Below, in pieces: positions 52,424 through 61,453 of a stretch of DNA of 64,000 nt. Each line of letters opens with the position of its first letter. Position 1 is the first letter of the stretch. The translations under genes were made by a program, and so were the position numbers. Source of the stretch: Vibrio orientalis CIP 102891 = ATCC 33934 (GTDB taxonomy: Bacteria; Pseudomonadota; Gammaproteobacteria; Enterobacterales; Vibrionaceae); assembly GCF_000176235.1 (NCBI RefSeq), contig NZ_ACZV01000004.1:1515960-1579959 (forward strand), written 5' to 3'. The notes beneath the pieces were generated by a model, which saw nothing but the letters and a program-made list of their open reading frames with translations, made no database searches and was not told the DNA's origin.

Positions 52424-53266
52424 GTGAATTTTATTACTGACAACAAAATCCCACTGGGTCAATGGATGGAAGCGGGGGTTGATTGGCTAACCTTTAATGC
52501 CGCAGGTCTATTTGATGCGATTGCGATCTTCTTAGAGACGATCATACTTTTTGTTGTAGATATTTTTAAGTGGATGCCGCCAGCAATGCCGATCGTTATG
52601 ACGGCTGTGATTGCTTGGTACTTACATCGTAGCATCCCACTTGTATTATTTGTTATTGGTGCATTGCTCACCATTTTAAATCTCGGCTACTGGCAAGAAA
52701 TGCTAGAAACCTTTGTTCTGGTTTTTGCAGCGACAACGATTTCTGTATTAATTGGCGTACCTCTTGGGATTATGGCGGCGCATCGACCTTGGTTATACAC
52801 CATCATGAGGCCGATTCTTGATTTGATGCAGACTGTCCCGACGTTTGTTTATCTTATCCCGACACTGGTTTTATTTGGTTTAGGCATTGTGCCGGGTCTG
52901 ATTTCAACCATCATTTTTGCGATTGCCGCCCCGATTCGTTTGACTTACTTAGGTATAACCAAAGTGCCAGAAGAACTGGTTGAAGCGGGGAAAGCGTTTG
53001 GTGCGACACGTATGAAGTTGTTGTTCAAAGTTGAACTGCCAGCGGCAATGCCAAGCATTATGGCGGGTGTGACTCAGTGCATTATGTTGTCGCTTTCTAT
53101 GGTGGTGATTGCCGCGCTAGTGGGCGCTGATGGTTTAGGTAAACCAGTGGTTCGTGCGTTGAATACCGTTAATATCTCGCAAGGCTTTGAAGCAGGACTT
53201 GCTATCGTTCTTGTGGCGATCATTCTTGATCGTCTATGTAAATCACCAAACCAGAAGGAAGCTTAA
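52424..53266 (+). CDS. proW: Choline/betaine ABC transporter permease
   Basis: 280 aa from a GTG start with AAAGG 8 nt upstream. Multiple membrane helices with an N-terminal extension. The permease EAA loop reads EAGKAFGATRMKLLFKVELP, preceded by DLMQTVPTFVYLIPTLVLFG, hallmarks of the ProW/OpuAB group. Sits between the binding protein and ATPase genes; two bases separate it from proV. Confidence 0.92.
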   Translation: MNFITDNKIPLGQWMEAGVDWLTFNAAGLFDAIAIFLETIILFVVDIFKWMPPAMPIVMTAVIAWYLHRSIPLVLFVIGALLTILNLGYWQEMLETFVLVFAATTISVLIGVPLGIMAAHRPWLYTIMRPILDLMQTVPTFVYLIPTLVLFGLGIVPGLISTIIFAIAAPIRLTYLGITKVPEELVEAGKAFGATRMKLLFKVELPAAMPSIMAGVTQCIMLSLSMVVIAALVGADGLGKPVVRALNTVNISQGFEAGLAIVLVAIILDRLCKSPNQKEA

Positions 53267-53268
53267 TC

Positions 53269-54456
53269 ATGGATGCGATTACTATTCGAAACCTAGATGT
53301 GGTGTTTGGTGATAAGCCGAAGTTAGCTTTAGACTTGCTCGACAATGGCAAAACTCGTCAAGAAATCATTGATGAAACAGCGCAAGTTGTTGGCGTTGAT
53401 AATGTCTCCCTTACTGTCAAAGAAGGTGAAATTTGTGTTTTGATGGGCCTGTCGGGTTCGGGGAAATCCAGTCTGTTACGCGCTGTAAATGGCCTCAATG
53501 AGATTTCTCGTGGTGCGTTAGAGCTAAAAGATGGCGACGAGAAAGTCGACCTAGCCAACTGTGATGACGAAACCTTGCGCCGCTTGCGTACGCACCGTGT
53601 TTCTATGGTGTTTCAGAAGTTTGCCTTGATGCCGTGGTTAACAGTATTGGACAACGTTGCATTTGGCTTAGAGCTGCAAGGTATGGGTAAATCAGAACGT
53701 CAAAGCAAAGCACGTGAGCAGCTTGACATGGTGGGTCTGTCTGAGTGGGAATCAAAATTCCCCCATGAGTTATCGGGTGGTATGCAGCAGCGTGTTGGCC
53801 TCGCAAGAGCCTTTGCGATGGATACGGATATCTTATTGATGGATGAACCGTTTTCTGCGCTCGACCCGTTAATTCGTACCCAGCTACAAGATGAACTTAT
53901 TATGTTGCAAGAGAAACTCAATAAGACCATTTTGTTTGTGAGCCACGATTTAGATGAAGCGCTTAAGATTGGTAACAACATTGCGATAATGGAATCTGGT
54001 CGACTTATTCAACATGGTAAGCCTGAAGAGATCATTCTTACGCCAGAAAATGATTATGTGCGTGATTTTGTTGCTCACACCAATCCTCTTAATGTCCTAA
54101 AAGGCCGCTCATTGATGCAGCCAGTTAGTGAACTCACTAAAGATCAAAGCCAGCTACAGGTATGTACCGCACAGCCAGTGTGGGTAGAGCAAACAAGTGA
54201 TCAGCTTCGCTTGGTAGAAAGTGATGAGCTGGCATTGATTGAGTGGGATTGTGAAACCAGTCGAATTGAAGATGTTACGAGCTCAACCGTTGTCGTCGCC
54301 AGTCCTGATATTGGCATGCGACAAGCGATTGAACTGAAGCAACGTAGCGGACAGCCAATCTTATTGGTTGAAGATGGCAAGCTAGTGGGCGTTCTCAATG
54401 ACAGCGAGTTCTATGATGCGCTGCTAGGTAACTATAACGCCCCTCAAGCGGCTTAG
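53269..54456 (+). CDS. proV: Choline/betaine ABC transporter ATPase
   Basis: 395 aa. Walker A GLSGSGKSS, Q-loop VFQKFALMPWLTV, signature LSGGMQQRVG, Walker B ILLMDEPFSALDP, switch His in VSHDLDEALK. From about residue 280 the tail looks like CBS-type regulatory sequence (RQAIELKQRSGQPILLVEDG, KLVGVLNDSEFYDAL), the part that senses ionic strength in OpuA-type importers. Last gene of the bet operon. AGGAAGC precedes ATG. Confidence 0.93.
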   Translation: MDAITIRNLDVVFGDKPKLALDLLDNGKTRQEIIDETAQVVGVDNVSLTVKEGEICVLMGLSGSGKSSLLRAVNGLNEISRGALELKDGDEKVDLANCDDETLRRLRTHRVSMVFQKFALMPWLTVLDNVAFGLELQGMGKSERQSKAREQLDMVGLSEWESKFPHELSGGMQQRVGLARAFAMDTDILLMDEPFSALDPLIRTQLQDELIMLQEKLNKTILFVSHDLDEALKIGNNIAIMESGRLIQHGKPEEIILTPENDYVRDFVAHTNPLNVLKGRSLMQPVSELTKDQSQLQVCTAQPVWVEQTSDQLRLVESDELALIEWDCETSRIEDVTSSTVVVASPDIGMRQAIELKQRSGQPILLVEDGKLVGVLNDSEFYDALLGNYNAPQAA

Positions 54457-54475
54457 GATTGAGCTAGTTGATTAA

Positions 54476-54502
54476 AAAAGGCACCAGTTACTGGTGCCTT
54501 TT
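54476..54502. terminator. Bidirectional terminator between proV and the ABC-F gene
   Basis: AAAAGGCACCAG / CTGGTGCCTTTT, a perfect 12-bp stem with TTA loop. Confidence 0.92.
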
Positions 54503-54506
54503 GTCG

Positions 54507-56243
54507 TTATAGCTGCGCAGTGATTTCCTCAATCTGCTGCTGCCACTCTTGCTGCATGGCAGGCTTTTGGTGTTTAGGTTTACGTTGCTTATCCGCTTCA
54601 AGCAAACCCTCCAATTCCAACAATCTTTCAAGCAGTTGTTCCTCTGACTCAGTCTCTACAGTTGGAGAAGCTGAGTTCGAAGCCGAACTCGTTGCAGAGG
54701 TTGAAGCTGCTGATTTTGGCGCTGAGTCGGAAATACGCGCGTATACCTCTTCAACAGAAAGATATTCGGTCAATACTCCATGTTCGATAAACCAGAACCG
54801 GTTACAGCTTTGCTCAATCAAACTACGATCATGACTCACCAGTAAAGTCGCGCCTTCAAACTCTTGCAGGGTTTGAATGAGCTCCTCTTTTCCTTCCATA
54901 TCTAAATGGTTGGTTGGCTCATCAAGAAACAACATGTGATAGCGAGCGAGAGTTAAGCCAACAAACAGCAATCGCGCACGCTCTCCGCCGCTCAAGCAAG
55001 TCACTTGTTGACCGTGTCTTGCGTATTCAAAGCCAGCGCCAATCAGCGAACGTTTGGCAAGCTCACTACTAATGTCTGCAAAAGATTGCAACGCGTCGCT
55101 GAGCGTTTGGTTATCGTCTAGCTGTTCAAGTGATTGGTCGTAATAGCCTAATCGACAGCGGTCATGGAAGGTAACCGACGTTGAGTCAGGTAAACTGCCG
55201 CCATCTTTGCTTCGGTAGTGTTGATAGAGTAAGTTGAGTAGCGTCGATTTACCGCAACCATTGCTGCCAAGAATCGCGATTCTGTCGCCACTTTTGACGC
55301 GCGTTTCCACCATATCAAACAAATGAAAAGTGCTATCCGGTGGTGTGACAGAAAAAGGCATAGCTTCCAACAATCTGTTGGCCGGTAGTGGTTCACCTTT
55401 TAGTTGCAGTGCCCAAGGCGTGCCGTCAGTTAGCTCGGTTTGCTGCTCTTCTAAGCGTTCTTTGCGGGCAAACATCGTCTTTGCTTTACGAGCTAAATCT
55501 TCGTTGTCATAGACCTTACCCCATGTGGCTAGTCGCTTGGCGCTTTTCTCGATTCGGTCGATCTCTTTTTGCTCACTCGCGTGGCGTAATCGATCGGTTT
55601 CATCTTTCTCATCTAATGCTTGTCTTGCTTGTGAACAAGGTAGAGAGAAGTGATGAAGCGTTTGATCACGTATGATCCAAGTGGTGTTAGTGACTCGATC
55701 TAACAAGGTTTGATCGTGAGACACCAATACAAATGAGCCTTTCCAGTTTGAAAGGAATTGCTCAAGCCAAAGTAGCGAAGGCAAGTCTAAGTGGTTGCTT
55801 GGTTCATCAAGTAGCAATAAGTCAGGTTGATGGATAATCGCTCGCGCAAGCAAAAGACGCATTTGCTGACCACCACTGCAGTTCTCTACTGGCATCTCAC
55901 GCTCACGCATCGAAAAGCCAAGCTCATCTAGCAAGAGTTCTGCTCGCCAAATCTCATCACCTGATATGAACTCAGATAACGCAGACAAAACCGAATGGGA
56001 GTTGAGATCCTCAGGCAAATGTTGCTCTACATAGCGCATTAAACAGGTATTGGCTTTAGCTATGTTGCCACTGCTTGGTTCGAATTGGCCTGAAAGGATT
56101 TTAAGTAAGGAGCTTTTACCGCAACCGTTATGACCGATCAGTCCAATTTTATCACCACGTTGGACGGTGAAAGTGACATCGCTGAAAAGAGGTTGAGTTG
56201 TGTAGTTTAGGGTGACTGTTTGTGCAGTTAAAAAAGTACTCAT
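54507..56243 (-). CDS. ABC-F family ATPase (ribosome-associated type)
   Basis: 578 aa, two ABC domains and no membrane segments. Domain 1: GHNGCGKSS, SGGQQMRLLLARAI, LLLDEPSNHLD. Domain 2: GSNGCGKST, LSGGERARLLFVGL, LFLDEPTNHLD. The linker is helical and charged (RHASEQKEIDRIEKSAKRLA...KTMFARKERLEEQ), as in P-site-reaching ABC-F linkers. The C-terminal ~90 residues hold a Ser/Ala tract, then a coiled coil. ABC-F proteins act on the ribosome, some protecting it from antibiotics. The upstream leader ORF and hairpin suggest translation-coupled control. The ribosome site at ATG 56243 is weak. Confidence 0.88.
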   Translation of the reverse strand: MSTFLTAQTVTLNYTTQPLFSDVTFTVQRGDKIGLIGHNGCGKSSLLKILSGQFEPSSGNIAKANTCLMRYVEQHLPEDLNSHSVLSALSEFISGDEIWRAELLLDELGFSMREREMPVENCSGGQQMRLLLARAIIHQPDLLLLDEPSNHLDLPSLLWLEQFLSNWKGSFVLVSHDQTLLDRVTNTTWIIRDQTLHHFSLPCSQARQALDEKDETDRLRHASEQKEIDRIEKSAKRLATWGKVYDNEDLARKAKTMFARKERLEEQQTELTDGTPWALQLKGEPLPANRLLEAMPFSVTPPDSTFHLFDMVETRVKSGDRIAILGSNGCGKSTLLNLLYQHYRSKDGGSLPDSTSVTFHDRCRLGYYDQSLEQLDDNQTLSDALQSFADISSELAKRSLIGAGFEYARHGQQVTCLSGGERARLLFVGLTLARYHMLFLDEPTNHLDMEGKEELIQTLQEFEGATLLVSHDRSLIEQSCNRFWFIEHGVLTEYLSVEEVYARISDSAPKSAASTSATSSASNSASPTVETESEEQLLERLLELEGLLEADKQRKPKHQKPAMQQEWQQQIEEITAQL

Positions 56244-56267
56244 AATGTTCTCAAGAATTTTGGGCGT

Positions 56268-56292
56268 AAAAAGCCGTTGTCAGAGCTGACAA
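56268..56292 (-). terminator. Terminator-like hairpin in the ABC-F leader
   Basis: On the minus strand TTGTCAG-CT-CTGACAA, then CGGCTTTTT. It lies between the leader ORF and the ABC-F start, 25 bp upstream of the latter. The stem is short (7 bp), so it may be only part of a larger attenuator fold. Confidence 0.5.
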
Positions 56293-56366
56293 TAATTCTT
56301 CGAGCTTGAGGGAAGGTACTCGGGTGACGGGTTTCGTCGAAAGGTAATTATTCGCTCAAGTCGAGA

Positions 56367-56447
56367 TTATCGCAGCGCGAAATCTGAAACTCTTGAGCGG
56401 TCCTTCATGCCATAAAAGCGTGGGTTGATTGAACACCACAAAGACAT
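56367..56447 (-). CDS. Leader peptide of the ABC-F gene
   Basis: 26-codon ORF beginning MSLWCSINPRFYGMKDRSR and ending FALR-stop. AAGGAGG at 56459-56453 lies 5 nt before ATG, by far the strongest ribosome site in this stretch and stronger than that of the ABC-F gene 123 bp downstream. Short, well-translated leader ORFs ahead of ABC-F resistance genes (for example vmlR and msrD systems) sense stalled ribosomes; this has the same layout. The peptide itself is not one I recognise. Confidence 0.6.
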   Translation of the reverse strand: MSLWCSINPRFYGMKDRSRVSDFALR

Positions 56448-56598
56448 AAATTCCTCCTTAAGTTAGTTGTAAAGTGCGGACACTTTGATTGATGTGTGAC
56501 GTAGATTCTAACTTGTCATCGAGCAATGTGTAGGCTGGTGGTTAAAAAGTGTCTTATTGATCTCGTTGCTGAGACAGAGAACACACGACAAAAAGAAA

Positions 56599-56622
56599 AG
56601 GCATCGCCGAAACGATGCCTTA
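56599..56622 (-). terminator. Terminator of the TPR-protein gene
   Basis: AAGGCATCG / CGATGCCTT stem, with TTTTC...TTTTT on the minus strand. Confidence 0.8.
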
Positions 56623-56652
56623 GTAAGCGTTGAATTAAGGAGTAAGGATAAG

Positions 56653-57513
56653 TTACCCTTCCCCATCATTGAGCAAAGCATCAAAGCGTGGATTGCCGTG
56701 CATACCTTCTAAGTCAGGTTCGGTATCAATCAAGTCTCTGATTGATGGGCTAGCATCAATCGCACGAGTAAGGTCTTCAATCGCTTGTTCTTCAATGCCA
56801 AGGCGAGAGTAGGCGCAAGCACGTTGGTAGAGTGCTGGACCATTGGTGTTATCAAGTTCTAACACGCGATTACATAAGCTTAAAGCCCAGTTGTACTCTT
56901 TGATTTCCATCGCTGCATCGGCTTTGTATGTTAAGGCTTCAAGGTCACCCGGACGCAAGGTTAAGATTTCATCGTACACATCGATACGCTGCTCAGCAGT
57001 TGGCATACTTTGCGCACGAAGCCATAGGTTATGGATCTCGTTAATCTTCTCAATTTCTTTGTTGTTTTCACTGATGATGCGTGTTTTACGTTTTAAGTCT
57101 CGCTCCAAGGCGCCGAATTTTTCCTGATATTCATCTGCAATCGCTTCAAGGCGCTTGTCCGCCATCTCTTTGGTATTAGCTTTAAACTCACGCAGAGACT
57201 GCCAGCCTACAAAAGCGATCATTGAAGCGACACCAGCAATTATGTAGAAGAAGTAAGTCACGGTCACATTGGCGTAGTTCAATGACTTGTCCGCAACACT
57301 CAATTCGCGGTCAGTGATTTGGATCGTCAATTTACGTTCTAAATCTTGTTGTTCCTGACGTAACGATTTTAACTCATCAAGGATGTATCGCTCCATTAGC
57401 GGGCGATCGAGTAAGTCAGAGTCTGAGTATTTGGTCTGTTCTGCATAGACAGGTTGTAGGCAAGTGAAATAGCCGATCAATAAGGCAAGAACTACAGGCA
57501 TGAGCACATCCAT
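56653..57513 (-). CDS. TPR-repeat membrane protein
   Basis: 286 aa. N-terminal signal or anchor (VVLALLIGYFTCLQPVYA), then a charged helix (ELKSLRQEQQDLERKL), a second hydrophobic segment (YFFYIIAGVASMIAFVGW), a coiled coil (RLEAIADEYQEKFGALERDL), and about three TPR units from residue ~165 (ALTYKADAAMEIKEYNWALSL; PALYQRACAYSRLGIEEQAI). The TPR part would face the cytoplasm if both hydrophobic segments behave as expected. Start 57513 or 57501 are both possible. Function unknown. Confidence 0.7.
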   Translation of the reverse strand: MDVLMPVVLALLIGYFTCLQPVYAEQTKYSDSDLLDRPLMERYILDELKSLRQEQQDLERKLTIQITDRELSVADKSLNYANVTVTYFFYIIAGVASMIAFVGWQSLREFKANTKEMADKRLEAIADEYQEKFGALERDLKRKTRIISENNKEIEKINEIHNLWLRAQSMPTAEQRIDVYDEILTLRPGDLEALTYKADAAMEIKEYNWALSLCNRVLELDNTNGPALYQRACAYSRLGIEEQAIEDLTRAIDASPSIRDLIDTEPDLEGMHGNPRFDALLNDGEG

Positions 57514-57667
57514 TTAACGCGTTGTTTTCTTAGAATTTAACCTTAGCCGTAAAATCGAAATCAACCAATGGTTATTTTACTAAGAATGGTGTTTTTTTGG
57601 TTAGGGGATGGATGAAAGGCAACGCATAATACGATGCCTTTTTTGGTGCGAGTTTTCCGTACTATTC

Positions 57668-58657
57668 TCAGAACTTGGCCATAAATGATTTAGTCAGCGG
57701 TAGGCGGAAATCCTTACCCATCATTTCGTAGACATTGAACTTCACGGTGTTCCAGTTTTCTTCAAAGTTGTATTCGAACACGCTGTCACCGGTATCTAAG
57801 CTTTGTGTCATGGTCCATTCCGTTGCGTAACCAGACATGCCATTGCCAAAGTCTTTGTACGGAGCATCCGCTGGTACTCGGTAAGGTACAGTGGAAAGCT
57901 TCATCATACCGTTAGTTGTGCTGGTTGGCTCCGTTAGCTTACTCATAAAGTAGCTTGCGTGAATGAAGCGACTGTGTGAGTTTCCGTTACCAATTGAACC
58001 GTAGTCTGTATCGCGACTCGCATTCTCCCAAGTCGGTTGAACCTTCTTACGCATTTCTATGTGCTCTTTCATTGATGGGTCGTTGGTCATCACCATCGCC
58101 TCTTCGCCGCGATAGGTATTTAAGCCTTCTTTATCCATCTCAATGACAAGGCGATCACCACTTTTATCGGTTATAGACCAGTGCAGTTTGATTTCCACTG
58201 GCATGCCATCCATGTGAACAGATGCGTAATCCAGTTTTGGTAAGGCTTTAACGACTTCATCGACGTTTGCGTAGTTGGCTAGAAGGTATTCAGCAATAGT
58301 AAATTGCGTTACTTCTGAGCCGCTTTGCGCTTCTTCCATGATCATATCCGGGTAGAACAATGCATTGACCTGCATGCCTTCGCTGTTAACACCATCGGCA
58401 ACTAACTCACCATAAGCGAGTACAGCAACCATGTCGTATTTCACTGTGTAGGTATTCCCTAGACCATTGCCTTGTAGTGATCGATTTTCGCCTTGGTTGA
58501 TTGTGGCCAGTACTGGCGAGGTCGACTCCATCCAATCCATCGTTCTAGAAGTGAAAGTGCCCAAGTCGGTATTCCATGCGACTGAGGTACAGGCGTGTGC
58601 TACGCCTGCGGTAAGAGTGCCAGCAAGTAGAGCTAGGGTGATTGCTTTCAATTTCAT
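57668..58657 (-). CDS. Periplasmic Ntn hydrolase, choloylglycine hydrolase/penicillin acylase family
   Basis: 329 aa. The signal peptide ends AHA and the next residue is Cys23, so signal cleavage would leave the nucleophilic Cys at the mature N terminus, as Ntn amidases need. The CTSVAWNTDLGTFTSRTMDW start matches the family (nucleophile Cys, active-site Arg and Asp). VNSEGMQVNALFYPD carries the later conserved Asn. Gram-negative members cleave penicillin V and some acyl-homoserine lactones; bile salts are less likely. GGAG lies 5 nt before ATG. The LysR gene upstream is on the same strand. Confidence 0.85.
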   Translation of the reverse strand: MKLKAITLALLAGTLTAGVAHACTSVAWNTDLGTFTSRTMDWMESTSPVLATINQGENRSLQGNGLGNTYTVKYDMVAVLAYGELVADGVNSEGMQVNALFYPDMIMEEAQSGSEVTQFTIAEYLLANYANVDEVVKALPKLDYASVHMDGMPVEIKLHWSITDKSGDRLVIEMDKEGLNTYRGEEAMVMTNDPSMKEHIEMRKKVQPTWENASRDTDYGSIGNGNSHSRFIHASYFMSKLTEPTSTTNGMMKLSTVPYRVPADAPYKDFGNGMSGYATEWTMTQSLDTGDSVFEYNFEENWNTVKFNVYEMMGKDFRLPLTKSFMAKF

Positions 58658-58735
58658 AGTAACTCCGATTCATGTTTAAGAACGATTTGAAGTGTATGGT
58701 GGAAAGCAAAAGTATCTAAATCACATTGTGAGCAT

Positions 58736-59638
58736 TTAGTCCTCGCTTTGGGTGGTGTGGGCGTGACTATGCTCTTTAAACAGTCGAATCATTTCTCGGG
58801 TAACGGGTCCAGCTAACCGGTTGTGTTGCCAAAGGTTGATAGGAAACTGAAGCACGGCATGGAGTTCATCTATCTCAATGGTTTGTAATTGTTGGTTTGC
58901 CAAAAGATCCTCTACGCAATGGGTTGGGACGATCGCCCAGCCATCGCCTGCGACTAAGAGATTTTTGAGCACATTCACACTTTCAATTTGTTGGGCGAGA
59001 TTGGAGATCGTTAGCGTTTGGGCGATGCCGGTATGATGAAAATCTGCCATTAGAAGCTGCCTCGCACGTTTAAGTGAAGTGAGGTCAACGATCTGATGTT
59101 GCTTGATAAATTCGCTGGTGGCACAGGTAACAAAGGGAAGGTTAAGTAGATAAGTATAGTTGAACGCAGTGGTGGCATTCCCCGTTGGAACTAGCATGAC
59201 GGCAAGGTCTGCGGCGTCTTGTTCAAATAGGTTTTTGGTTTCGTGATTGTTTTTGTGAAGCCAGTTCACTTTAACTAACGGGAATTTTTTACGAATCCCA
59301 ATCATCACATCCTGAATCAGCTTTCCTGGTACCAACTCGCTATGGCAGACCGTGATTTGGCTCTCGTTACCTTGTTCGGTGCTCTGGCAAAGACGCTCAA
59401 AAGACTTCGTCGTTTCAGCGAGGTTCTTTGCATGTTGATACAGGGCTAAACCTTCTTCGGTTAATTGTGGGTAGCGAGTGGAACGATCAAATAAGGTAAT
59501 GTTGATTTCGATTTCAAGATTAGAAATGACCTGCCCAAGCGTAGTGCGGTGTTTATTCAGTTGTTTTGCTGCCGCACTAAAAGAGCCACATTCGGCAACA
59601 GCGACGAAAGAATTTATCTGCTCATAACTGATGTTCAT
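58736..59638 (-). CDS. LysR-family transcriptional regulator
   Basis: 300 aa. N-terminal winged helix (YEQINSFVAVAECGSFSAAA, KHRTTLGQVISNLEIEINI). The effector domain is of ordinary LysR length, with no sign of a recognised subfamily. It lies 78 bp upstream of the Ntn hydrolase gene on the same strand, so it may regulate that gene. Confidence 0.82.
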   Translation of the reverse strand: MNISYEQINSFVAVAECGSFSAAAKQLNKHRTTLGQVISNLEIEINITLFDRSTRYPQLTEEGLALYQHAKNLAETTKSFERLCQSTEQGNESQITVCHSELVPGKLIQDVMIGIRKKFPLVKVNWLHKNNHETKNLFEQDAADLAVMLVPTGNATTAFNYTYLLNLPFVTCATSEFIKQHQIVDLTSLKRARQLLMADFHHTGIAQTLTISNLAQQIESVNVLKNLLVAGDGWAIVPTHCVEDLLANQQLQTIEIDELHAVLQFPINLWQHNRLAGPVTREMIRLFKEHSHAHTTQSED

Positions 59639-59896
59639 GATGACTTGATCCTACAAAAAACTTTATTCAAACCTAATGCAAGTCTTGAGTAGAGTCTAGG
59701 TCGAGAAGCGTAAGTTGTGAGGAGTTTACTTATCACTTTATACATCCACTTGTTCATTAATGGGGGCTTTTTCTAGCGCTTGTAATGTCAGCTCCTCCTC
59801 ACCGCTCACCCCTGTCTCAAGCATTTAAGGGGGAGGTAATGTGCTTCATGGTCGGTAAAGTAACCAGTATTGAAGTTACTCAGCAGGGAGCATGTT

Positions 59897-60979
59897 ATGA
59901 ATCAACGTCAATTACAGCAGCAAGAGTTTGAGCAAAGTGAACAAAACTTAATTGTCGGCATCGAGTTACAATGCCCTTTGTCGCCAGAACAATTAGCGAT
60001 GACAACAGCGGACTCTGAATATGTGATTGAAACCTTCGAAAGCGGCTTAACCGCCCAGGTATTTCATATTCGTATCGATGGACGAGATTACACATTAAAG
60101 AAAAAGCGGCCACAGGCCAAAGTACAAAACCTTGATGGTCAGTACTCGTTTCTCAATGAGGTTCAGCGCCGCTTCGACTTTCAAACGCAAAAAAACAACC
60201 CAAACTCAGCGACCGCTTTTCAGCACATTGTTGAAACCATTTATGCTGATTATCGTCTAGGAATCATTGTTTCTGAGTGGATTGAAGGTACGCCAATTGA
60301 AGATCTTACAGATGACTTACTGACGCAGCTCTTCTCTACATTACTTGCTTGTGAGTGTATGGGATTATTTGAATGGGATCTGTGTGCCGGCAATCTGCTC
60401 GTCGATGGCGAAGGCCAACTCAAGCTGTTCGACTTTGGTTATATGTATCGATTTGATCCGCTAACCGAGTTCAACAGCAATGGCTTAAATGATCCCCTGT
60501 TTGATACCTGCGAGCGATTTGAAACTCGTTTTCTTTCTGGCTGGTTATTGGAGGCGGGTTACTCGCAGAGGGAGTCTTTGCAGATCTTCAAGACCGTTAA
60601 ACAGCGTGCCCTCAAAATGCTGGAACGCAAACGTGAATGGCTAACCGCGAATCAAGCTAAATCAGAAGTGATCTCGCGAGTACAAGCATCAATAGAAAAG
60701 GTGCAAGCCGCACTAGGCTCAGATGCCAAGTTAGAACATTTATTTACCCTTGAGATGTTCCGCTCTCACGTATTGGATATTGAAGATGACCTTGAGGGTA
60801 AGAGCTGTACGTCGACGACCATCAAACGTGTGCAGTTCGTTTTGGCAATGTTAGAGCGACACTATGATTTGCTGCGAGAAGGAGGCGCGTTGTTCTATCA
60901 AAATCAAGGCAAGAGCCAAACGGAGTTAGTTGATAGCTACCAAGAGAAATGTCAGTTGGTTGAGCGATACCAGTTGTAA
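59897..60979 (+). CDS. Protein-kinase-fold protein of unknown function
   Basis: 360 aa. Kinase-like order of motifs: a Lys strand (YTLKKKRPQAKV), Glu helix (FLNEVQRRFDF), hinge (GIIVSEWIEGTP), catalytic-loop equivalent FEWDLCAGNLLVDG (Asp and Asn kept, the usual His replaced), and LKLFDFGYMY with the metal Asp. The second half (from ~220) is helical and charged and unlike known kinases. It may phosphorylate a small molecule or protein, or be a pseudokinase. ATG 59897 has AGGGAG at 59885-59890; an in-frame upstream TTG is less likely. Confidence 0.7.
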   Translation: MNQRQLQQQEFEQSEQNLIVGIELQCPLSPEQLAMTTADSEYVIETFESGLTAQVFHIRIDGRDYTLKKKRPQAKVQNLDGQYSFLNEVQRRFDFQTQKNNPNSATAFQHIVETIYADYRLGIIVSEWIEGTPIEDLTDDLLTQLFSTLLACECMGLFEWDLCAGNLLVDGEGQLKLFDFGYMYRFDPLTEFNSNGLNDPLFDTCERFETRFLSGWLLEAGYSQRESLQIFKTVKQRALKMLERKREWLTANQAKSEVISRVQASIEKVQAALGSDAKLEHLFTLEMFRSHVLDIEDDLEGKSCTSTTIKRVQFVLAMLERHYDLLREGGALFYQNQGKSQTELVDSYQEKCQLVERYQL

Positions 60980-60993
60980 ATCCGAAGATAGCA

Positions 60994-61019
60994 ACAAGCA
61001 CACCATACAGTGTGCTTGT
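60994..61019. terminator. Hairpin between convergent genes
   Basis: ACAAGCACA / TGTGCTTGT stem with an 8-nt loop; no T run, so it is a weak terminator at best. Confidence 0.45.
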
Positions 61020-61043
61020 GTGATTGGTTATAAGCGAGCAATG

Positions 61044-61388
61044 TTATTTTGCTTGTTGCATTTCTACTAATCCACCTGCGTTATGCAGATTAGTAAATCC
61101 CTGAGCGGTTAAATACTGAAAAGCTTTGCCAGAGCGATTACCGCTGCGGCAGTAGAGAACGATCTGTGCGTTTTTATCTATGTTGGCAAAATGCTTATCT
61201 AACTCAGAAAGAGGGTAGTTTTTCGCGTTATCTAAATGGCCATCGGCGAATTCTTGTGGCGTTCGCACATCGACAATCAGTGCGCCTTGCTCAATCCACT
61301 CCCAACCTATATCTGCTCGCTCTGTTGCGAAAACGGGCGAAGCAACAAGCGTTGCTGAAGTGAGAAATATTGCCAGCCATTTTTTCAT
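61044..61388 (-). CDS. Periplasmic single-domain rhodanese (PspE-like)
   Basis: 114 aa with a signal peptide cleaved after VFA (about residue 21). Rhodanese fold: IVDVRTPQEFADGHL, and the active-site loop LYCRSGNRSGKA with catalytic Cys. It moves sulfane sulfur to a thiophilic acceptor in the periplasm. ATG 61388 has AAGGA 8 nt upstream; an in-frame start at 61421 would add 11 basic residues and is less likely. Single gene. Confidence 0.87.
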   Translation of the reverse strand: MKKWLAIFLTSATLVASPVFATERADIGWEWIEQGALIVDVRTPQEFADGHLDNAKNYPLSELDKHFANIDKNAQIVLYCRSGNRSGKAFQYLTAQGFTNLHNAGGLVEMQQAK

Positions 61389-61453
61389 GATCAGTTTCCT
61401 TATTCGTTGTCGCATAAGCATAACGCGTTAGTACACAGTTACTGAGATAGGCT

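Noticed and set aside
57610..57645. Imperfect hairpin near 57615-57640 as terminator of the Ntn hydrolase gene
   Set aside because: Its T run is on the + strand whereas the gene is on the minus strand, and the stem has mismatches.
59840..59900. A second leader-type ORF before the kinase-fold gene (GGGGGAGG at about 59829)
   Set aside because: The purine tract is too close to the nearest ATG, and the frame just overlaps the next gene without a stop at a useful position.
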